DNA from: Diploscapter coronatus
Lineage: Eukaryota; Nematoda; Chromadorea; Rhabditida; Rhabditidae
NCBI GenBank assembly: GCA_964036155.1
Contig: OZ038423.1
Location: 29,093,249-29,157,248, forward strand
DNA length: 64,000 nucleotides
Reading direction: 5' to 3'
Part shown: piece after piece, positions 1 through 13,400 of the stretch
How positions within the stretch are numbered: the first letter of the stretch is position 1
Layout: the number at the start of each line of letters is the position of its first letter
The notes under the pieces: generated by a model
Seen by the model: only the letters and a program-made list of their open reading frames with translations
What the model was told of the DNA's origin: nothing
Database searches by the model: none
Program-made: the position numbers and the translations under genes

Positions 1-3000
1 AGCCTGGCTCATCCCCCTCATTCCTTCTGCGCTGGGAAGCTACTGAATCAGCACTCAAACAGTCGGTCACTCCCACTGGGACTTTGGGCAGTGGATTGTC
101 AGAGAATAGAGTGGATGACACGGAGCCCGCTTCTCCGAGGTACAATAATTTGATCATCTTTAGAAAACAGATAGAGTAGTCACTAATGTAAATCGATATT
201 GATATCTCATTCAAATAATTTCTAAAAAAAAACGAAAGTTCTGTATTTTTCAATAAAATTTAGTCAGAGATTTCTTCCCTTTCTTTATTTTAAAAGTTTG
301 GAACTTTCTCATTTTGGTTTCGTTCCAAAATCCCAACTTTGCGAAGAAACACACACACACACATTCTTCGGATCTATTTTCGTAAATTTGGAGGAGAATA
401 TTTACTTCTCATTTCGATTCTTTGAATTCATAAGATGATTCCGTCCATTTCCTCTTTTCATAATTATTCAAAATTTTTGACATCTCATTACAAAATTTAA
501 TTTTCAGAGGTCTGAAACGCTCCCCGGCCATGATGATGTCATCAGCCTATGGCATCGAGCCTTCCACGTCATCTGTTTCTTTCCCCTCTCTATTCGGTCC
601 TCAGGCTCAGCCGACACTTGCTGCTTCTGCAGAACCTCACAAAATTCCCACAGTCGCGTCTCTGTCTCAGGCCAAGACCCCAGTGACAACAGTATCATCA
701 GGGCCTCCTCCAGTGCCAAATACAATCGATCAATTGACTGCATCCTACAAATGGCTACAGGAAGTAGAGGTGCGCATATTTTTTTTATTTAGTTTTAGTT
801 TTGCATTTGATTTTTATTATTTTAGAAGAGATTATTTATCAGTGTCGGATATCTAGAAAAAAAACAACAAATTCAGCATATCTTGTTTTGAAGGCGGCAA
901 TCATTTTGCGAAACCTAATTATTGTCTTTGGCTAAATTTTCTCATTTTCTGGCCATGATGAAACAATGGTGTTTCAAACAGCGAGTGCTCATACCCAAAA
1001 CCTAAAAGTTACATCAGTTGCCTTTTTATTTCATCGTTTATGCGTTTTTCTGTCTTCGTACAACTCGCCACCCGCAGCCGCAGCTGCACTACTATTAGCA
1101 GTAGTCTCTTTTCTCTTCCCCTAGCCCTGCCTTCAGTACCCATTCCATTGCCATATACATTCTCAAGTGCGTGTTGCAATTAGCCAACTTCTAGCAGCGC
1201 AGCGCTGCTTTCCCTCTCCGTCTTCTTTAGCAGCTCTCCTCTCCATTTTCAGTTGTTCTACTCGCTTCTGCTCTCTCTCTCCGCATCCTCTCTTCATCTC
1301 TTCGCCCCGCCCACTTTGCTTACTCTTTGTCTCCCCCTTCCCCGCTCGGCTTGTGCAGGCATCTTTTCTGTGCCCTCAAGCATATTCTCCGTGCCGTAGT
1401 CCCAGACGCGGCATTCTCTTGCCTCCCTTCCCATTCCTCATTCTCCACCTCCATTCGATTCCAATTCTGTGGATTGCTCGGCCAGTCAGTCAGCCAGCCA
1501 CCAGCAGGGGAGCTCTCATTTTTCTGCCGGCCCTTTCTCTCCCTTCATTTCACTAAATTCACCGTGTGGATTTGTGCTCGAATCTTGAATTTCACCTAAA
1601 AATTCCCCCAATTTGTTGCTGCAAAGTTCCTGCCGCCCTCTAAACGTTTCTCTCGCCATTCCCAATTTCACGCAGCTGGCCACCACAATTTTATGATCCA
1701 ATCCGACAACGGTAAATTTTAAATTCATTCGAAAAAAAAGAAAAAGAAATTGTTGATAAAAAAGCATGTGTACAAACAAATTCAAGTATTTACTCGGTTT
1801 GGTTTTGGGTTGAACTTCCTCTCTTTGGATTCATCCTCGAGTAATCCTCTTCGAAGAAGGCTACCACTAAAATCCCCTTAGTCCTAGCCCTTATGCCTGC
1901 TGCTTCTGCTGTCTTACTTGATGTTTCTGGGCTGCCAAAAGCTCTCAGCTCTCCCTCTTTTTCTCGCTTTTCTTCCCTCCTTTTCCTTCCCGTAACGGGA
2001 ATCGATAAGGCCTGCATTTTCTGCATCTGCATTCGGCTGCTCGCCTGCATGCCGTAGGTCTAGAGCCTCTTGCCCTGCCCCTGCTCTGCTTTAGGCAGCT
2101 TTCCGCTTCCCTCCTTACCTCCTTCCTGCTTCTTTTCTTTGTCAGCCAGGCATCCAAACCTCGTCCTTTTTAGGGTGCGAGAAAAGATGAAGAGAATCAC
2201 CTCTTTCAAGTCGTGTCTCGTAGAATATTTAGGACGCTAAACAAGCTTTTCCCTCGCAGAAGTGCAGTTCTACGAAAGACGACGGAGTGTCCAATCATAG
2301 ACTAAGAATCTTCCCCTCTTTCATTTAGTAGTGCGATCTAGCGAGGCGTTGAGAGTGCTTGAAATTGATATTGCATAGTGAATAGGAAGCGAGCGGAGCA
2401 TAAATTATTACCTCTTGAAGAGTCCTCTTGGAGATGCTCATCTCATAAATTTTAAATGTAGACTCATAGCGATTCCTTAGTTTGTATGTAGTAAACAGAA
2501 AAATGCTTCAAAATATCAAATCTCGGCTTGCAGGATGATGGCCTTGGTGGCTCGTCAACGGAAATGGGTCGCCGCAAGCTGCCCTCCATCCCACCGCGTC
2601 CTGCCTACTCCACTGGTCAGATATTCCCGCCACCAGTCCAGTCGGCGTCAATAGCCACTTCTTCGCTACAATCAATCGATCACTATTCTGCTTCGATTCC
2701 TGCCGACCCAATCACCCCAACTCCGTTGCTGAATCGTTCCATCTCCCCATCCACTCATCATCGGCAGATCCTCCATCAGACGACATCTCATTTCGGTGGT
2801 CCACCAACAACAGCTTCACACCATGTCACCTTTGGTTCTGCTCCAGTTAGTCAACCTTTGAGACTAATTTCGTCCAGTCAGCCATCAACTTCATCCTATT
2901 CGAACATCTTCCTCTCATCATCAGTTGGTCCAACTCAGGCAGTCCAAACTGACACTATCCCCTCCCGACCAGGCAGTGCTCTGAGCATCCACGATCTCCC

Positions 3001-6000
3001 TCTGTCAAGGCCAGGCTCGTCAGCAAGTGGCATTCACCCATCCAGTCGATCTGCATTCGATCCTACGATCATCCCTGGTGCGCCATATCAAAAGCCAAAA
3101 GCAGTCAGACAAACTGTATCTGCTCCAAAATCTGCATCAGTGATCACCTCGGGAATCAGCAGCACAATCACAACCACAGCTGCATCAGCCACTTCGCCGA
3201 CATCTGCAACCAAGATCCCCAACACCTTGGCTCGTGTTTTGCTGAAGAAGGAGCTGCGAGAAGTGCTGAATCGACGAAAGGAGCAACTCGAGGCCTGTGA
3301 AATTGAAGCCAACCAGCGGCAGTATATCGTTCACAAAATGCTCGTCACTGGATTACTACCAGAGAACCACTGGCAGGACGACATTCCACGCGTCATTCCT
3401 TGTCAGCTGCCACCCGACCTGATCAGAGGAGCACGAGTAATTCCACCGCCGAAGTACAGTGTTGGCACGCAGAAAGACGACTACGAAATGGATCGTCTGA
3501 TGGACAAAAGCCGACAGGAAGCTCGATTCCGGCAGGATTACGGCACAACAGCAAGCACAAGTCGAGCAGCTCACATGTCTCCAATGTCCCAAGTGTCGCC
3601 TCGTCAGCGAACTGCTGCAACTCACACGCACAGCATTGGTATCCAGTCTTCTGATGACCGCTATCAACAGCAGTATGGCAGAATTGCATCAATGCCTCCA
3701 CCTCGGCTCACTGAACAATTGGACATGGGAAGGAGATACACGCCAAAGAGGACGACTGAAACGCAAACCGAGAATTACGTCAGCGATCGACTTCATGATG
3801 CCGAACTCCAATATGCCTATGAGAAAGCAAGACCACAACAAATCTTCAACGATAGCAGATATGGTGTTGACGCAACAACTTCGCGAAGTGAGAGACGATC
3901 GAGGTATGATCAAGCAATCCAGAGAAATGACGACTTGCTCGAAGCTACGAGACGGTATTTCGAAGACTACGACCGACAGCTGCGTGAAATGGGCGAGAGG
4001 AATCGACAAATGCACAGACGACATTTCGACTTCAACGACGATGATCCAGTCATGCGGGAGGCGAGGAAGCAGGAAATCATGGAGGAGTTGGCCAGACGAA
4101 GGGAACGAATGTGCTCCAGCTGCGAGCTTCTTTCCGACAACCCACCTTACCGAATGTCTGGTGCCTACTCGACAAATCTCAAATCCAGTGACTATTCTTC
4201 GACTGTGCCTCACTACGGTTCACTGCCACGAAACATCGACTATCAACAACGTCTTTCACCGCTGGCACGAGACTTCACTTACCGCGAGAGCGACCGATAC
4301 TTCCCTCAATTGCGAGATGCCTATGGTTCGTTGCCACGAAACTACGAGCGATACTTCGGACTGGATCCAACTTCCACTGGCAACATTCAAATCGACCAGG
4401 AGCAGTCATTTGGAAATGGGGCATACAGTTTTGGATATGGCCGTACTCCAATGCAGCAGCAGCAACAAAGATATGGCACTTCGACTCTTTACAACTCGTC
4501 CGGAGCCCGATCACTCTACAACTTTAACGACGACCGTGTTTTGAATCAGCCAGCAATGCCGTCAACGTCACGACCACATCAGTCTGGGGTTCGCAGCCTC
4601 AATTACCTCGATCAACTGGGAGTCGATGCTCGGGATCAAGTTCGCTATAGTGATGGAGTTTCTGGGTACCGAACTCAGCAACAGCCACAGGCACAATCGT
4701 CCACCATTTTGCCGCAATACGCCAACTACCTGAGTCAGCAGTTCCAAGCCGGTCTGAGTACAATGCAACTGACGTCGTACGATATGCACGGCCCTCCACT
4801 TTCCGACCCGCTTACCTACAATTACCCCAGCAATTATCCAATGTCTCGTCAGTCGCAGATTCTCGATCCGCTCCAAGCACCTCACGTCTACAGTCGATCT
4901 GAAGCCAACTATGGCTCACGGCCACCCGAATATCCGCTAGACTATGGCAACTTGGTCCGGAATCAGCCACCTCCCGACTATGGACCGCAGTCTCGAATGG
5001 GCTACAGCGCCGTGGCCGGATACGACTCGATGATGAACCCGCCTTACGACTCGATGGGCAACACTTACATCGGCCCGTCTTCGTGGCCGTACTCGCACAA
5101 TCAGCAACCGCCGCACACTGGAGGCTATGGTCCGTACAGCCAAGCAGCGATGAACTGTCCTCCTCCCGCCGCACCTGCACCCTTCGGAGCTCCTGCCGGA
5201 AGAGTTGGTCTGTCTGCCGCCTACGACGCACGCTATCCTCACTCAGATTTCGATCGAATGTACGCGAGCCAGACCGGACCGGGAGATGACGCGCTGTCTC
5301 GCGTCTATGCAACTGCAGGCAGACGCAGAGGTACCACTTCTAATTTCGTCTATGATCAAAATAGCCCTAGTTTTCTTGTCGATGGCCGGTGAATCAAACA
5401 AGTTTCTAGGGACAAGTTATTCTAGGTCCTAATACAATTTTCAGAGCACCCCAAAATTGTTGAGGATTAGAGAATTTATGAAATGTGTTTCGATCTGTCT
5501 TTATCAGAAGAATGAATCGACCTTTTCTTGTTCAGGTTTTCTAATCTTTAACGATATTTTTGGAGATAACTATGAAATTTTCCAATTAGTCTTTCTAATT
5601 GACTACCAAGCATTTTTGCTCACACTCCCCAAACAAACTACCAGCAAAATCGCACACGTCATTTCCCGAGTTTCTCCTGCCATTTCCCATTTTCGTCCTC
5701 ACGGAAATAAATTATTTCTTCATTGACGAATTGCACCAAAGAGTTTATCGTTTTCGATGATTAATTATTATGATCTTGCCAAAAGAGATTTTTATTTATT
5801 GCCTCTAATTCGTCGTACAAAATCGAGATATAATAAAGTTTTATCTGATTCCACACTTTGATTGGTGATTTTTGAGAGAAATGATGGCTTGTTGTGGCGT
5901 TTGATTGATGAGTTGTTTTGTAAACATTGAAATAATCTGAATTTCTTAGGTTGAATATCCTATCCCAGTTATCAGATCTGCTCGAAATATCTTCCATTAG

Positions 6001-9000
6001 ATACTTATCCTATTTTGTTCATTTTCCAGTTGTAATCTTCGAATTTCTTCGTGAATAACTCGTTTTCGGTACACTCTTTGGTGCATTTGGTGCAATTCCT
6101 TTGCAATTCTCTCCTCGTTTGATTCATCGTTGCCATAGACTAAAGGCGAAGAAAAAGAAAAGGGGGAAAATCAATAACGTGAAAGATTCAGAAGTCGGAG
6201 GCAGGAACAGAGAATATCAATACCAGAGCCATAGCTTAGGAAGACTGACCGATAGAACTGCCGCACAAGTGGGGCATAGAAGGCCACACGTAAGAAAACT
6301 AAATTTGAGAAAAATAATTTAAAATTTTAGGCCAAAACGGTTGAATTTGCTCGCCGTGAGACATCACCTTATTTCATCAAGCGAATTTTGCTGACACGAA
6401 GATACAAGCATCATAACATCTACAACGGTAAGCAGGTTTCTTAAATACTTTTATTTTTAGTATATCGAAGTAGGTACGGGCAAAGACTCGAATTTAAAGA
6501 TTCCAAGGACAAAATCTCGTCCTTTCTAAACCCCCAATAGCAAGGACAAGCTTTACTTGTTCCTGATCTGAAGATAATAAAATGAATCATCAAAGCATCT
6601 ATAACTACTTCATTTCTAAAACGGAACGAATAATTTTCAAGAAGAAAAGTACTCTAGGGATCATCGAAAAATGCCAAGATATACGAGTTTTAGAAGAGGC
6701 CTTCGTTCATTAAATATTTTATGCTTTTTCTATTTTAGTGTTTCTCGATGAAAGAAATGAAAGACAATAACTCATAACTCGTTTTTCACATGCATTTATT
6801 GCAGACCTTGGCGTGCGCGTAATTGGAGGCAAGAAAATGGCCAACGGCGAATTGGGGGCCTTTGTTTCTGCAGTCAATCCCAACAGAAACTCGCAGCTGC
6901 TCGGCGAAATTCGAGAAGGTTATTTTAGCTTGAAATGAAAATAACAAAAAAGTTGTAAAATTCAGGGGACCAAGTCCTGGAGTGGAATGGAATTTTGCTC
7001 AATGGAAAGACCTTCGAAGAGGTCGAGAGAATCATCAATTCCAGCACCGGGGAAGTCGAAATCATCTTGAGAACGTAAGAATTTTAGGAGAACTAACTTT
7101 TATAAAAAATGAAAAGTAAAGTGGTTTATTATTGCGTTCCTGGAGTATTTTTCCATAGATGAAATTATTTCAACCAGATGAGCTAAAGTCCGAATGAAAA
7201 TGTTTACCACAACTAAACGGAAATAAATCCAGACAGTCGAAAAGTATATTAAAAATCGACGGCTGGTCTGTCACTTTATTATTCTTATTTTATCTTACGC
7301 TTTATTGCACATTTTTGCCCAAACTTGAATGTTTATATGATCAAAACATATGATCTTCGCGCAACTTCCTCGTCCAATTTCAATGACGAGAGCCAACAGC
7401 GAATGAAAATTTCTTTCTTGCTACATTATTGCTTATTGAAAAATCTTCTAATTGTCCTGCCAAGTCATGTAATTCGATTTGCAGGGAGCGTGAAAGAGGG
7501 GCCAGTCGAGCGACACACTATGGCTCGTTGAAGAAGCAATACGAGACCGACAACATCTATGGTGAGCACAAATATACGTCATTTCATAAGCCCCCTTGTT
7601 TACGAAATATTAAATTGAAAAATGATGAAATCCAAATTATATAATAGGTTTCAACGATATGTTTTAGGAGATGACAGAGACTTCTCCCCGGAAAGATCAC
7701 CGCCAATTCCAATGCACCAACAAAATGGAAACATTTATCCATCAGCAACAACGAGCAAGCGAAGAATGCAATCAAGCCAAATGGTAATTTTTGAAGTTCG
7801 AGACTCTGAAAACTTGCTAAATTGAGTTTATTCGAACATTTTAGATAAACTAACCAAGCTGGTCTTCATCGTTTAATCTTTTCTCTTAATTTTTATGCAT
7901 TTAGGACGCTTCCATTGGTCATCTTCAATTGGCATTGTCCTATGACAAATTCGCGAGTGTTTTGTCGGTGCGAGTTCTACGAGCAAGAGGATTGAGATCT
8001 CGAGATCCGAATCGAGTAGCGCCAAATCCATTCGTCAAAGTCTATCTGATGCCCGGCAGAAAGTTGGACTCCATTCTAATTTTCCACCTAAAATTCCCCG
8101 TTTTAGCATCCATAAAGTATCTGGAAAGAGAAGGACGAGATACGTACAAATGTCGAGTGAACCCGAGTGGAATCAGCTACTCGAATACGGTCTGAGTCCA
8201 CAGGCGCTCAGGACTATGATGCTTGAATTCTCGGTCTGGGATTACGACAAAGACACTGACAATTTGCCGCTCGGAAAAGTTACCTTGAATCTGGCTGGTG
8301 AGAAAAGGCTTCTATCGAGAAATTTTATCGAATTGTTACGAAAAATCAATGAGTGAAACAGGAATAAGCCAAAGTGAAATAGCAAAAATATGAGAAACGA
8401 AAGCGAATTTTCGATATTCGAGATTTTTCTTTCCGAATTGAAAACGAATTAACAAATTGTGCAAGATGTCTGAACTAAGTGATCTTAGAAGAACGGAGCG
8501 AAATTTCGTTCATCCCGGTATAAATCTCAATTTCGAATTTCAAAATTCTTTCTAAAAGTCTTTGATTTGAAAATATCAATTTGCAGACTCTCAACTCTTG
8601 AATGGTGTACCTCGCTGGTATCAGATCGAAAGTGAGGAATTATCGAGTGCCTACAATAGAAATGGCTATGGGACGAGGGAAATCACTAGTCTGCAAACTC
8701 ACTATCCGCAAAATTATAAATCATCGCAACATGCTGGACACTATAATGGATACAACCCAGGTATAAAATTAAGAGAATTTTTAAAGAGTAAGAAAGGAAA
8801 TTTTAATGAAACGTAATTCTTATCTAGTTATCACAACTCTTTATTGCATTGCTAAATTGTTATAATTTGAACATTTAGTAGTGACTAAATTTTACACTTT
8901 TGCTAATAGACCAATAATTGCCAAAATATTCTGCTCGCGTTTAAACAATTTTAAAATAAATGCAATTTAGCTGCCCTCGACATCGGCTATCCAGCAATCA

Positions 9001-9005
9001 ATTGA
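1..9005 (+). CDS. cla-1: Clarinet/Piccolo-like active-zone scaffold (PDZ + C2), 5' end outside window
   Basis: Exons: <1-139, 508-769, 2534-5330, 6192-6289, 6331-6427, 6805-6918, 6966-7074, 7485-7561, 7668-7783, 7905-8062, 8107-8297, 8587-8760, 8971-9005 (stop TGA 9003-9005). Phases agree at every junction. The 2.8-kb exon encodes a disordered Pro/Ser/Tyr/Gln-rich region with a helical, charged stretch ([20 protein letters not shown]) and repeated YGSLPRN motifs. A PDZ domain follows (6805-7074; [29 protein letters not shown]), then one C2 domain (7905-8760; [38 protein letters not shown]). A single C2 followed by a short end fits clarinet, which organises presynaptic active zones and vesicle release, better than UNC-10/RIM, which carries a second C2. 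Family known; the cla-1 assignment is inferred. The intron before 8107 is 44 nt with a GTTGGA donor. Start and N-terminal part lie upstream of the window. Confidence 0.75.
349..362 (+). repeat. (AC)7 microsatellite in an intron
   Basis: Seven perfect AC units in the intron between the first two visible exons of the cla-1-like gene. Confidence 0.9.
770..2533 (+). other. Long intron of the cla-1-like gene
   Basis: This 1.76-kb intron is strongly pyrimidine-rich from about 1080 to 2140 (runs of CT, TCC and TGCC). Open frames there are low-complexity and I call none of them coding. Clarinet is known to have long and short isoforms in C. elegans, so an internal promoter for a short form could lie here, but no element can be pointed to. 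Confidence 0.5.
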
Positions 9006-10405
9006 TTCTACTAGAAATCGTGGCAATAAAATATCAAATCAATATCAGAATGATATATCATTAGTCGCTGCATAGATTATAGCTAATGTAGATAACGCCA
9101 AATATTTAGACGGCATAGTTGGAGATTATGATATTTATTGTTAGAATATGGAATTTAATATAATTTATTATGTTATGAACAAATTGTGAGTATGTACTTT
9201 CATATGATTGAATCTCTTCGCGAATAGCTCAAGGACAGATTATTATTTTCAGAAATGCATAATTTAATCTGCATTTTCAAAGATATTCCCAAATATGTTC
9301 GCTCTGCCTAGTCCCGGTTATTTTTGTGATACTCAGAAATTTTAACACAATGCTCTCGATTATCTATGAGATGAACGTTGCCTAGCGGAAAGAGTAGAGA
9401 TGCTGGTGCGAACCACGTAGTGAGAATAGTGTGAAAAAGGAGAGTGTGACGGAGGACTCAGGCTAACAAGATGGAAAGGCTTCCCATCGACTTAGAGTCC
9501 AGGGAAAGAGACAACGCTCATCTCAAAAATAATGGAGAGTAGATCTTTGCGAATAATTTATTGTCTGCCAAATCTTTCATTCGTTTGAACAATGTCCAAA
9601 TCATTTGCCTTTTCTGCACATTTTCTTCTCTTTGGTGTCTAAATTGTGTGTGCAATTTCCGAAGCTTCCAAGGTCGTTTTGATCTCGAACAATTCACTTA
9701 GCACAATATCAACACGATTGCATTATATTTATTAGAAAAGTCTATTAATTTATTTGAGAATAAATAATTTAAAGTGGTTATTTTTAGTATAGTAATCTAT
9801 CAAGGGCTTAAATGACGCTAAACTTAAAAGAAAATCGTTGATCAAATCGATAAATTGTAAGATTTCACCCAAAAAACATGTTAAATTTTGGCTTGAGAAT
9901 ATCATTTACACATAAAAATTATGTATTGAATAGTTTTTAAATCCTGTTAAAAGTCAATAATCATCCAAAATTATTCACAATAGTGATTTTTCAAAGTTTT
10001 GACTTCACAACATATTTTTCATGCCAAAATAATCAATTTATCTAGATAAACATATTCATTGACCATTCTCGTAATTGATAATCGTAGTTATTGTAAATTA
10101 AAGAGTGTGTTGAAAAAATTATTTTTATTATTCTCTTGAAATATTAGTTTTCCGTAGATGAATCATTTGAAGTCTTCCTGTCATAGGGAGTCATTAATTT
10201 TCCGTTAACTTGCCGGATATCTAAAAGCAAGGATGCGATCGCTAATGTTCCTCAGCAATAGGAATGGAAATCCGGATGAATCACTAGTCTAGTCCCCAAG
10301 ATATGGTAGTTGGGATCAGTTGATCCATTTATTTATTACACTTTTCTTCCCAAAGTTTTCTAATTATAGATTTTGCTTTTCAAATTCAGAAAATTCTACA
10401 CCCGT
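9006..10405. other. Intergenic, cla-1-like to perforin-2-like gene
   Basis: AT-rich, no coding exon seen. It separates two genes on the same strand and should hold the 3' UTR of the first and the promoter of the second. The only structured stretch is the GC-richer element at 9374-9500, listed separately. Confidence 0.6.
9374..9500. repeat. Structured element, distant relative of the 75-nt hairpin element at 40038 and 62291
   Basis: GC-richer than its surroundings. It shares the motif GGTGCGAACC (9405-9414) and a similar downstream context (..AATAGTGTG.. against ..ACTAGTGTA..) with the two copies in the inverted duplication. Its 3' part can fold: GGACTC (9454-9459) pairs with GAGTCC (9495-9500) around an inner GATGG/CCATC stem. 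This may be a non-autonomous repeat or a small RNA gene; no Pol III boxes of canonical type are visible. Similarity was judged by eye only. Confidence 0.35.
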
Positions 10406-13400
10406 ATGAAGGAGATATCGCATATCTTCCTCGTTTTCTTCTTCTCTACATCGATTTACCTGGGATCATCAAACATCCCTCCCAACAGTGGTAATTTTTC
10501 TTCCATAAATTAAAGGCATTAAGAAGAATCCAAAGAGAAATCGAAGTAAGAACTGATTTTTGACAATCTATTTGTGATTTTCACCCACTCTTAATACGCT
10601 TACTTCTATTCACTACCCTTTTCTGCAATACAGAGTATCGTTTGTTCTGAATCTTGGTATAGGTTGTGAACAGGGCTGATCGAAATTATAGTTTCGAATA
10701 TTTTTGACAAAAATATAGGTGAAAATTGACGTATTGACACTCAGAAACTCAACAAGCCCTGCACGCCATCGCCCATTGTTCTCAACTCGCTCATCGCACC
10801 GGATCAAAATGGGCTGAACACACTCCGCTCAAGTTTCTTTCGAGCCACATTGGCTTCGGGTGGGACGGTTTGCAGGTATTATCTTTCAAAACTAGAAATC
10901 CTCTTTCAATAATATGCACTATGACAAAAATACGCGTATAAGCCAAAACAATGAAAGTGAGGTTGAATGAGGTCGGCCTTGGAAGTATTAACATTTTTGA
11001 GCACTTTATCTTCTGTCGAGTTGTGCTCCCTAAAGAACGAGTTAAAAATTCGTCTAGACAATAATAATGCTTGAAATATTACACATCAGATACAACTTAT
11101 TTCAGAATATCCCGACGTATCCTGTGCTAGAGCTGAACTTCTCACAGTGCAAGACCACCGAAGATGGAGAATATCTCATTCCGAATGGAGTGAGGACGAC
11201 GAAGATCGAACCGAGGCGAATTAAGGAAGTCGAGGATCACCACGACAACTTCCTCTCTGTTCTGCAGGCTCGGCAGAACTCGATCGCTGTCGGCGCCGAA
11301 ATTCCCATTCTTGGCCCTGTGTCCATCGGCGGTTCACTGAGTGCTGAATTCATCAACATCAAGAAGACGATGACTCGACTCGACACTGGTCTGAACACAC
11401 TCAGCCTCGTCTACGAGGCCTACGAAATGGTTGTGAACGATGGACAGATGAAAGTCATCGATTCGTTCCAACACGAAATACAAGGAATCGCAGATGCGTT
11501 GAACAGTAACATGCCTCAAAAGGCCGAGTATCTTGCACAAATGACTGTGAAGCAGTACGGAACGCATTTCGTGACGAAATCGATTATGGGCGCTAGTCTG
11601 GAATATTTGGATTACATCGAGTCAGACGATGGAAGCTCGTTTTCAAATGAAGGCACTTCCACCAGTGTCGGCATCGGGATTAGCGTGCCCCGCGTATCTT
11701 TTGGAGTCAGCAAAACTAATTCAAAGAATACTATCAAAGAAACAGAAAGGTCAAGTCAAATTAGGCACACCGACGAACTTCGTAAAGGAAATTTCACATT
11801 CACGCGAAATACAGACGACAATGGTGTCAGAAATTACGTGGGTTAAATTACTTTTAATTTTGAAATGATCCTTGTACTGGATTCAATTTCTCTTCCGAGT
11901 TCGATTACTTCAATTTTCATTGTTCCGATTAAGAATAAAAATGGAATTCCGAATCCGAAGTACACAAATTTTAAATTACTAATCTAACTTTCTAAAGCCT
12001 TGAATTGAATCCAGTCATTGTCACAATTTTTCAAACTAACGAAAATCTCTAGAACTTATCAAAGATAATTTTTAGACGAACCTCGTTGTGGAAGATATCG
12101 CTGGCCTACGTTTTCACGTGAAGAGATTGTCGGAAGTGTTGAGTACGAGAATTTTCCCACAGTACAATTTGACCGTTCTCGAAGCAGTGAAGGAAAAACT
12201 TGACTCTGCAATTATTGCCTACTATCAAGCGAACGTCATTCGAGGCTGCACAAATCCCAAGGCAGTCAACTTCAACTTCCAGGTAACCTAAATTTTACTA
12301 TCAGTTATGGAAATTCTTTCGGTGTTATCCGAAGCAAAGTTGTGAGATGTTGAAGGTTTAAAAAATTCATTCCGAAATTGAAACCGAAATGACTGCTTCT
12401 TCCAGAAAGGAAATCGGTGTTTGAGGCACTTTGAATTCCAACTCATAGTTTCGCACAGCCCTGATCCGAAGAATTTGAAAATTGGGCCTCTAGTTATCAT
12501 CCCCTTTTCCAATACCATTTCTCTGAAAATAGTGGTAATTATAGCAAACCGAAAATTGACGTCGTCCAAGCAAAGTGAAATAACAATTGCTTTAGAATCT
12601 AGTGAATCAAAACATCCACCAGTGGTTTTCGGAATTTCGATTCGAATCGAGATATGAGAAATATCAATTCCGATTTCAATTCTGGGTAGTGGGAAAATTA
12701 AAACCCAAATACGATTTTCTAAAATTGAAACTTCATACACTCGGTAATTTATGGAGTTCTCTGATAAATTATAGGCGAACGATGACGACGGCAGCTGCAA
12801 AATTGTACCTGTTCCGTATTTTGGCGGAGCCTATGGGACTACAAAGTTGAAATTCGTTGACCAGCAGAACAGTTGGTTCAGCAATAGAAAAATGAGGATG
12901 GTTGAGCAAGACACGAAAACTGAGCTGAACAATAATCCAGACTACAGGGGCAATTTCTTCGCTGATAACCCGATTACTGGTCAACCTTCTTGTCCGATTG
13001 GGTTCGAATCGGTTCTGCTGTTTGAGCACAACAGCACTCTTTATTTCAAAGAGAAATCCTTGTCTGAATTCGACCGCGAGAGAGTTTGGGTACGTTATTT
13101 TGGCAGATTGAATTCATTTTGAATCTACATTAATTTAGGATGACAATGCTACCGCGATCGGAATTCTCAATGCGGATAAAAGCGTTTCCGTCAGAGTACA
13201 CATTAACTCTGGAGTGTACTGGTGTAAAAGAGATCGAAATTTGTCTCCGCCGAAGGATTCGGACATTGCACTTTTCGGCGGAGTTTACACAGGTTTTTAT
13301 TAAGAAAAATGTAATCATGATTAGTTGAAATTTCCCAAATCCTTAGTCTATAAAATTCCGCGATATTTGCAAAGTCTGTCTAGCAGTTCTGGATAACAAG

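Noticed and set aside
1167..1556. 129-codon open frame in the cla-1 intron
   Set aside because: It lies in a CT-rich intron and its composition explains the lack of stops.
3636..4544. 302-codon open frame overlapping the large cla-1 exon
   Set aside because: Shadow frame of a long, low-stop coding exon; the in-frame exon has consistent phases with its neighbours.
1..9005. UNC-10/RIM instead of clarinet
   Set aside because: RIM has a second C2 domain after the PDZ-C2 pair; here the gene ends shortly after a single C2. Not fully excluded because the N-terminus is outside the window.
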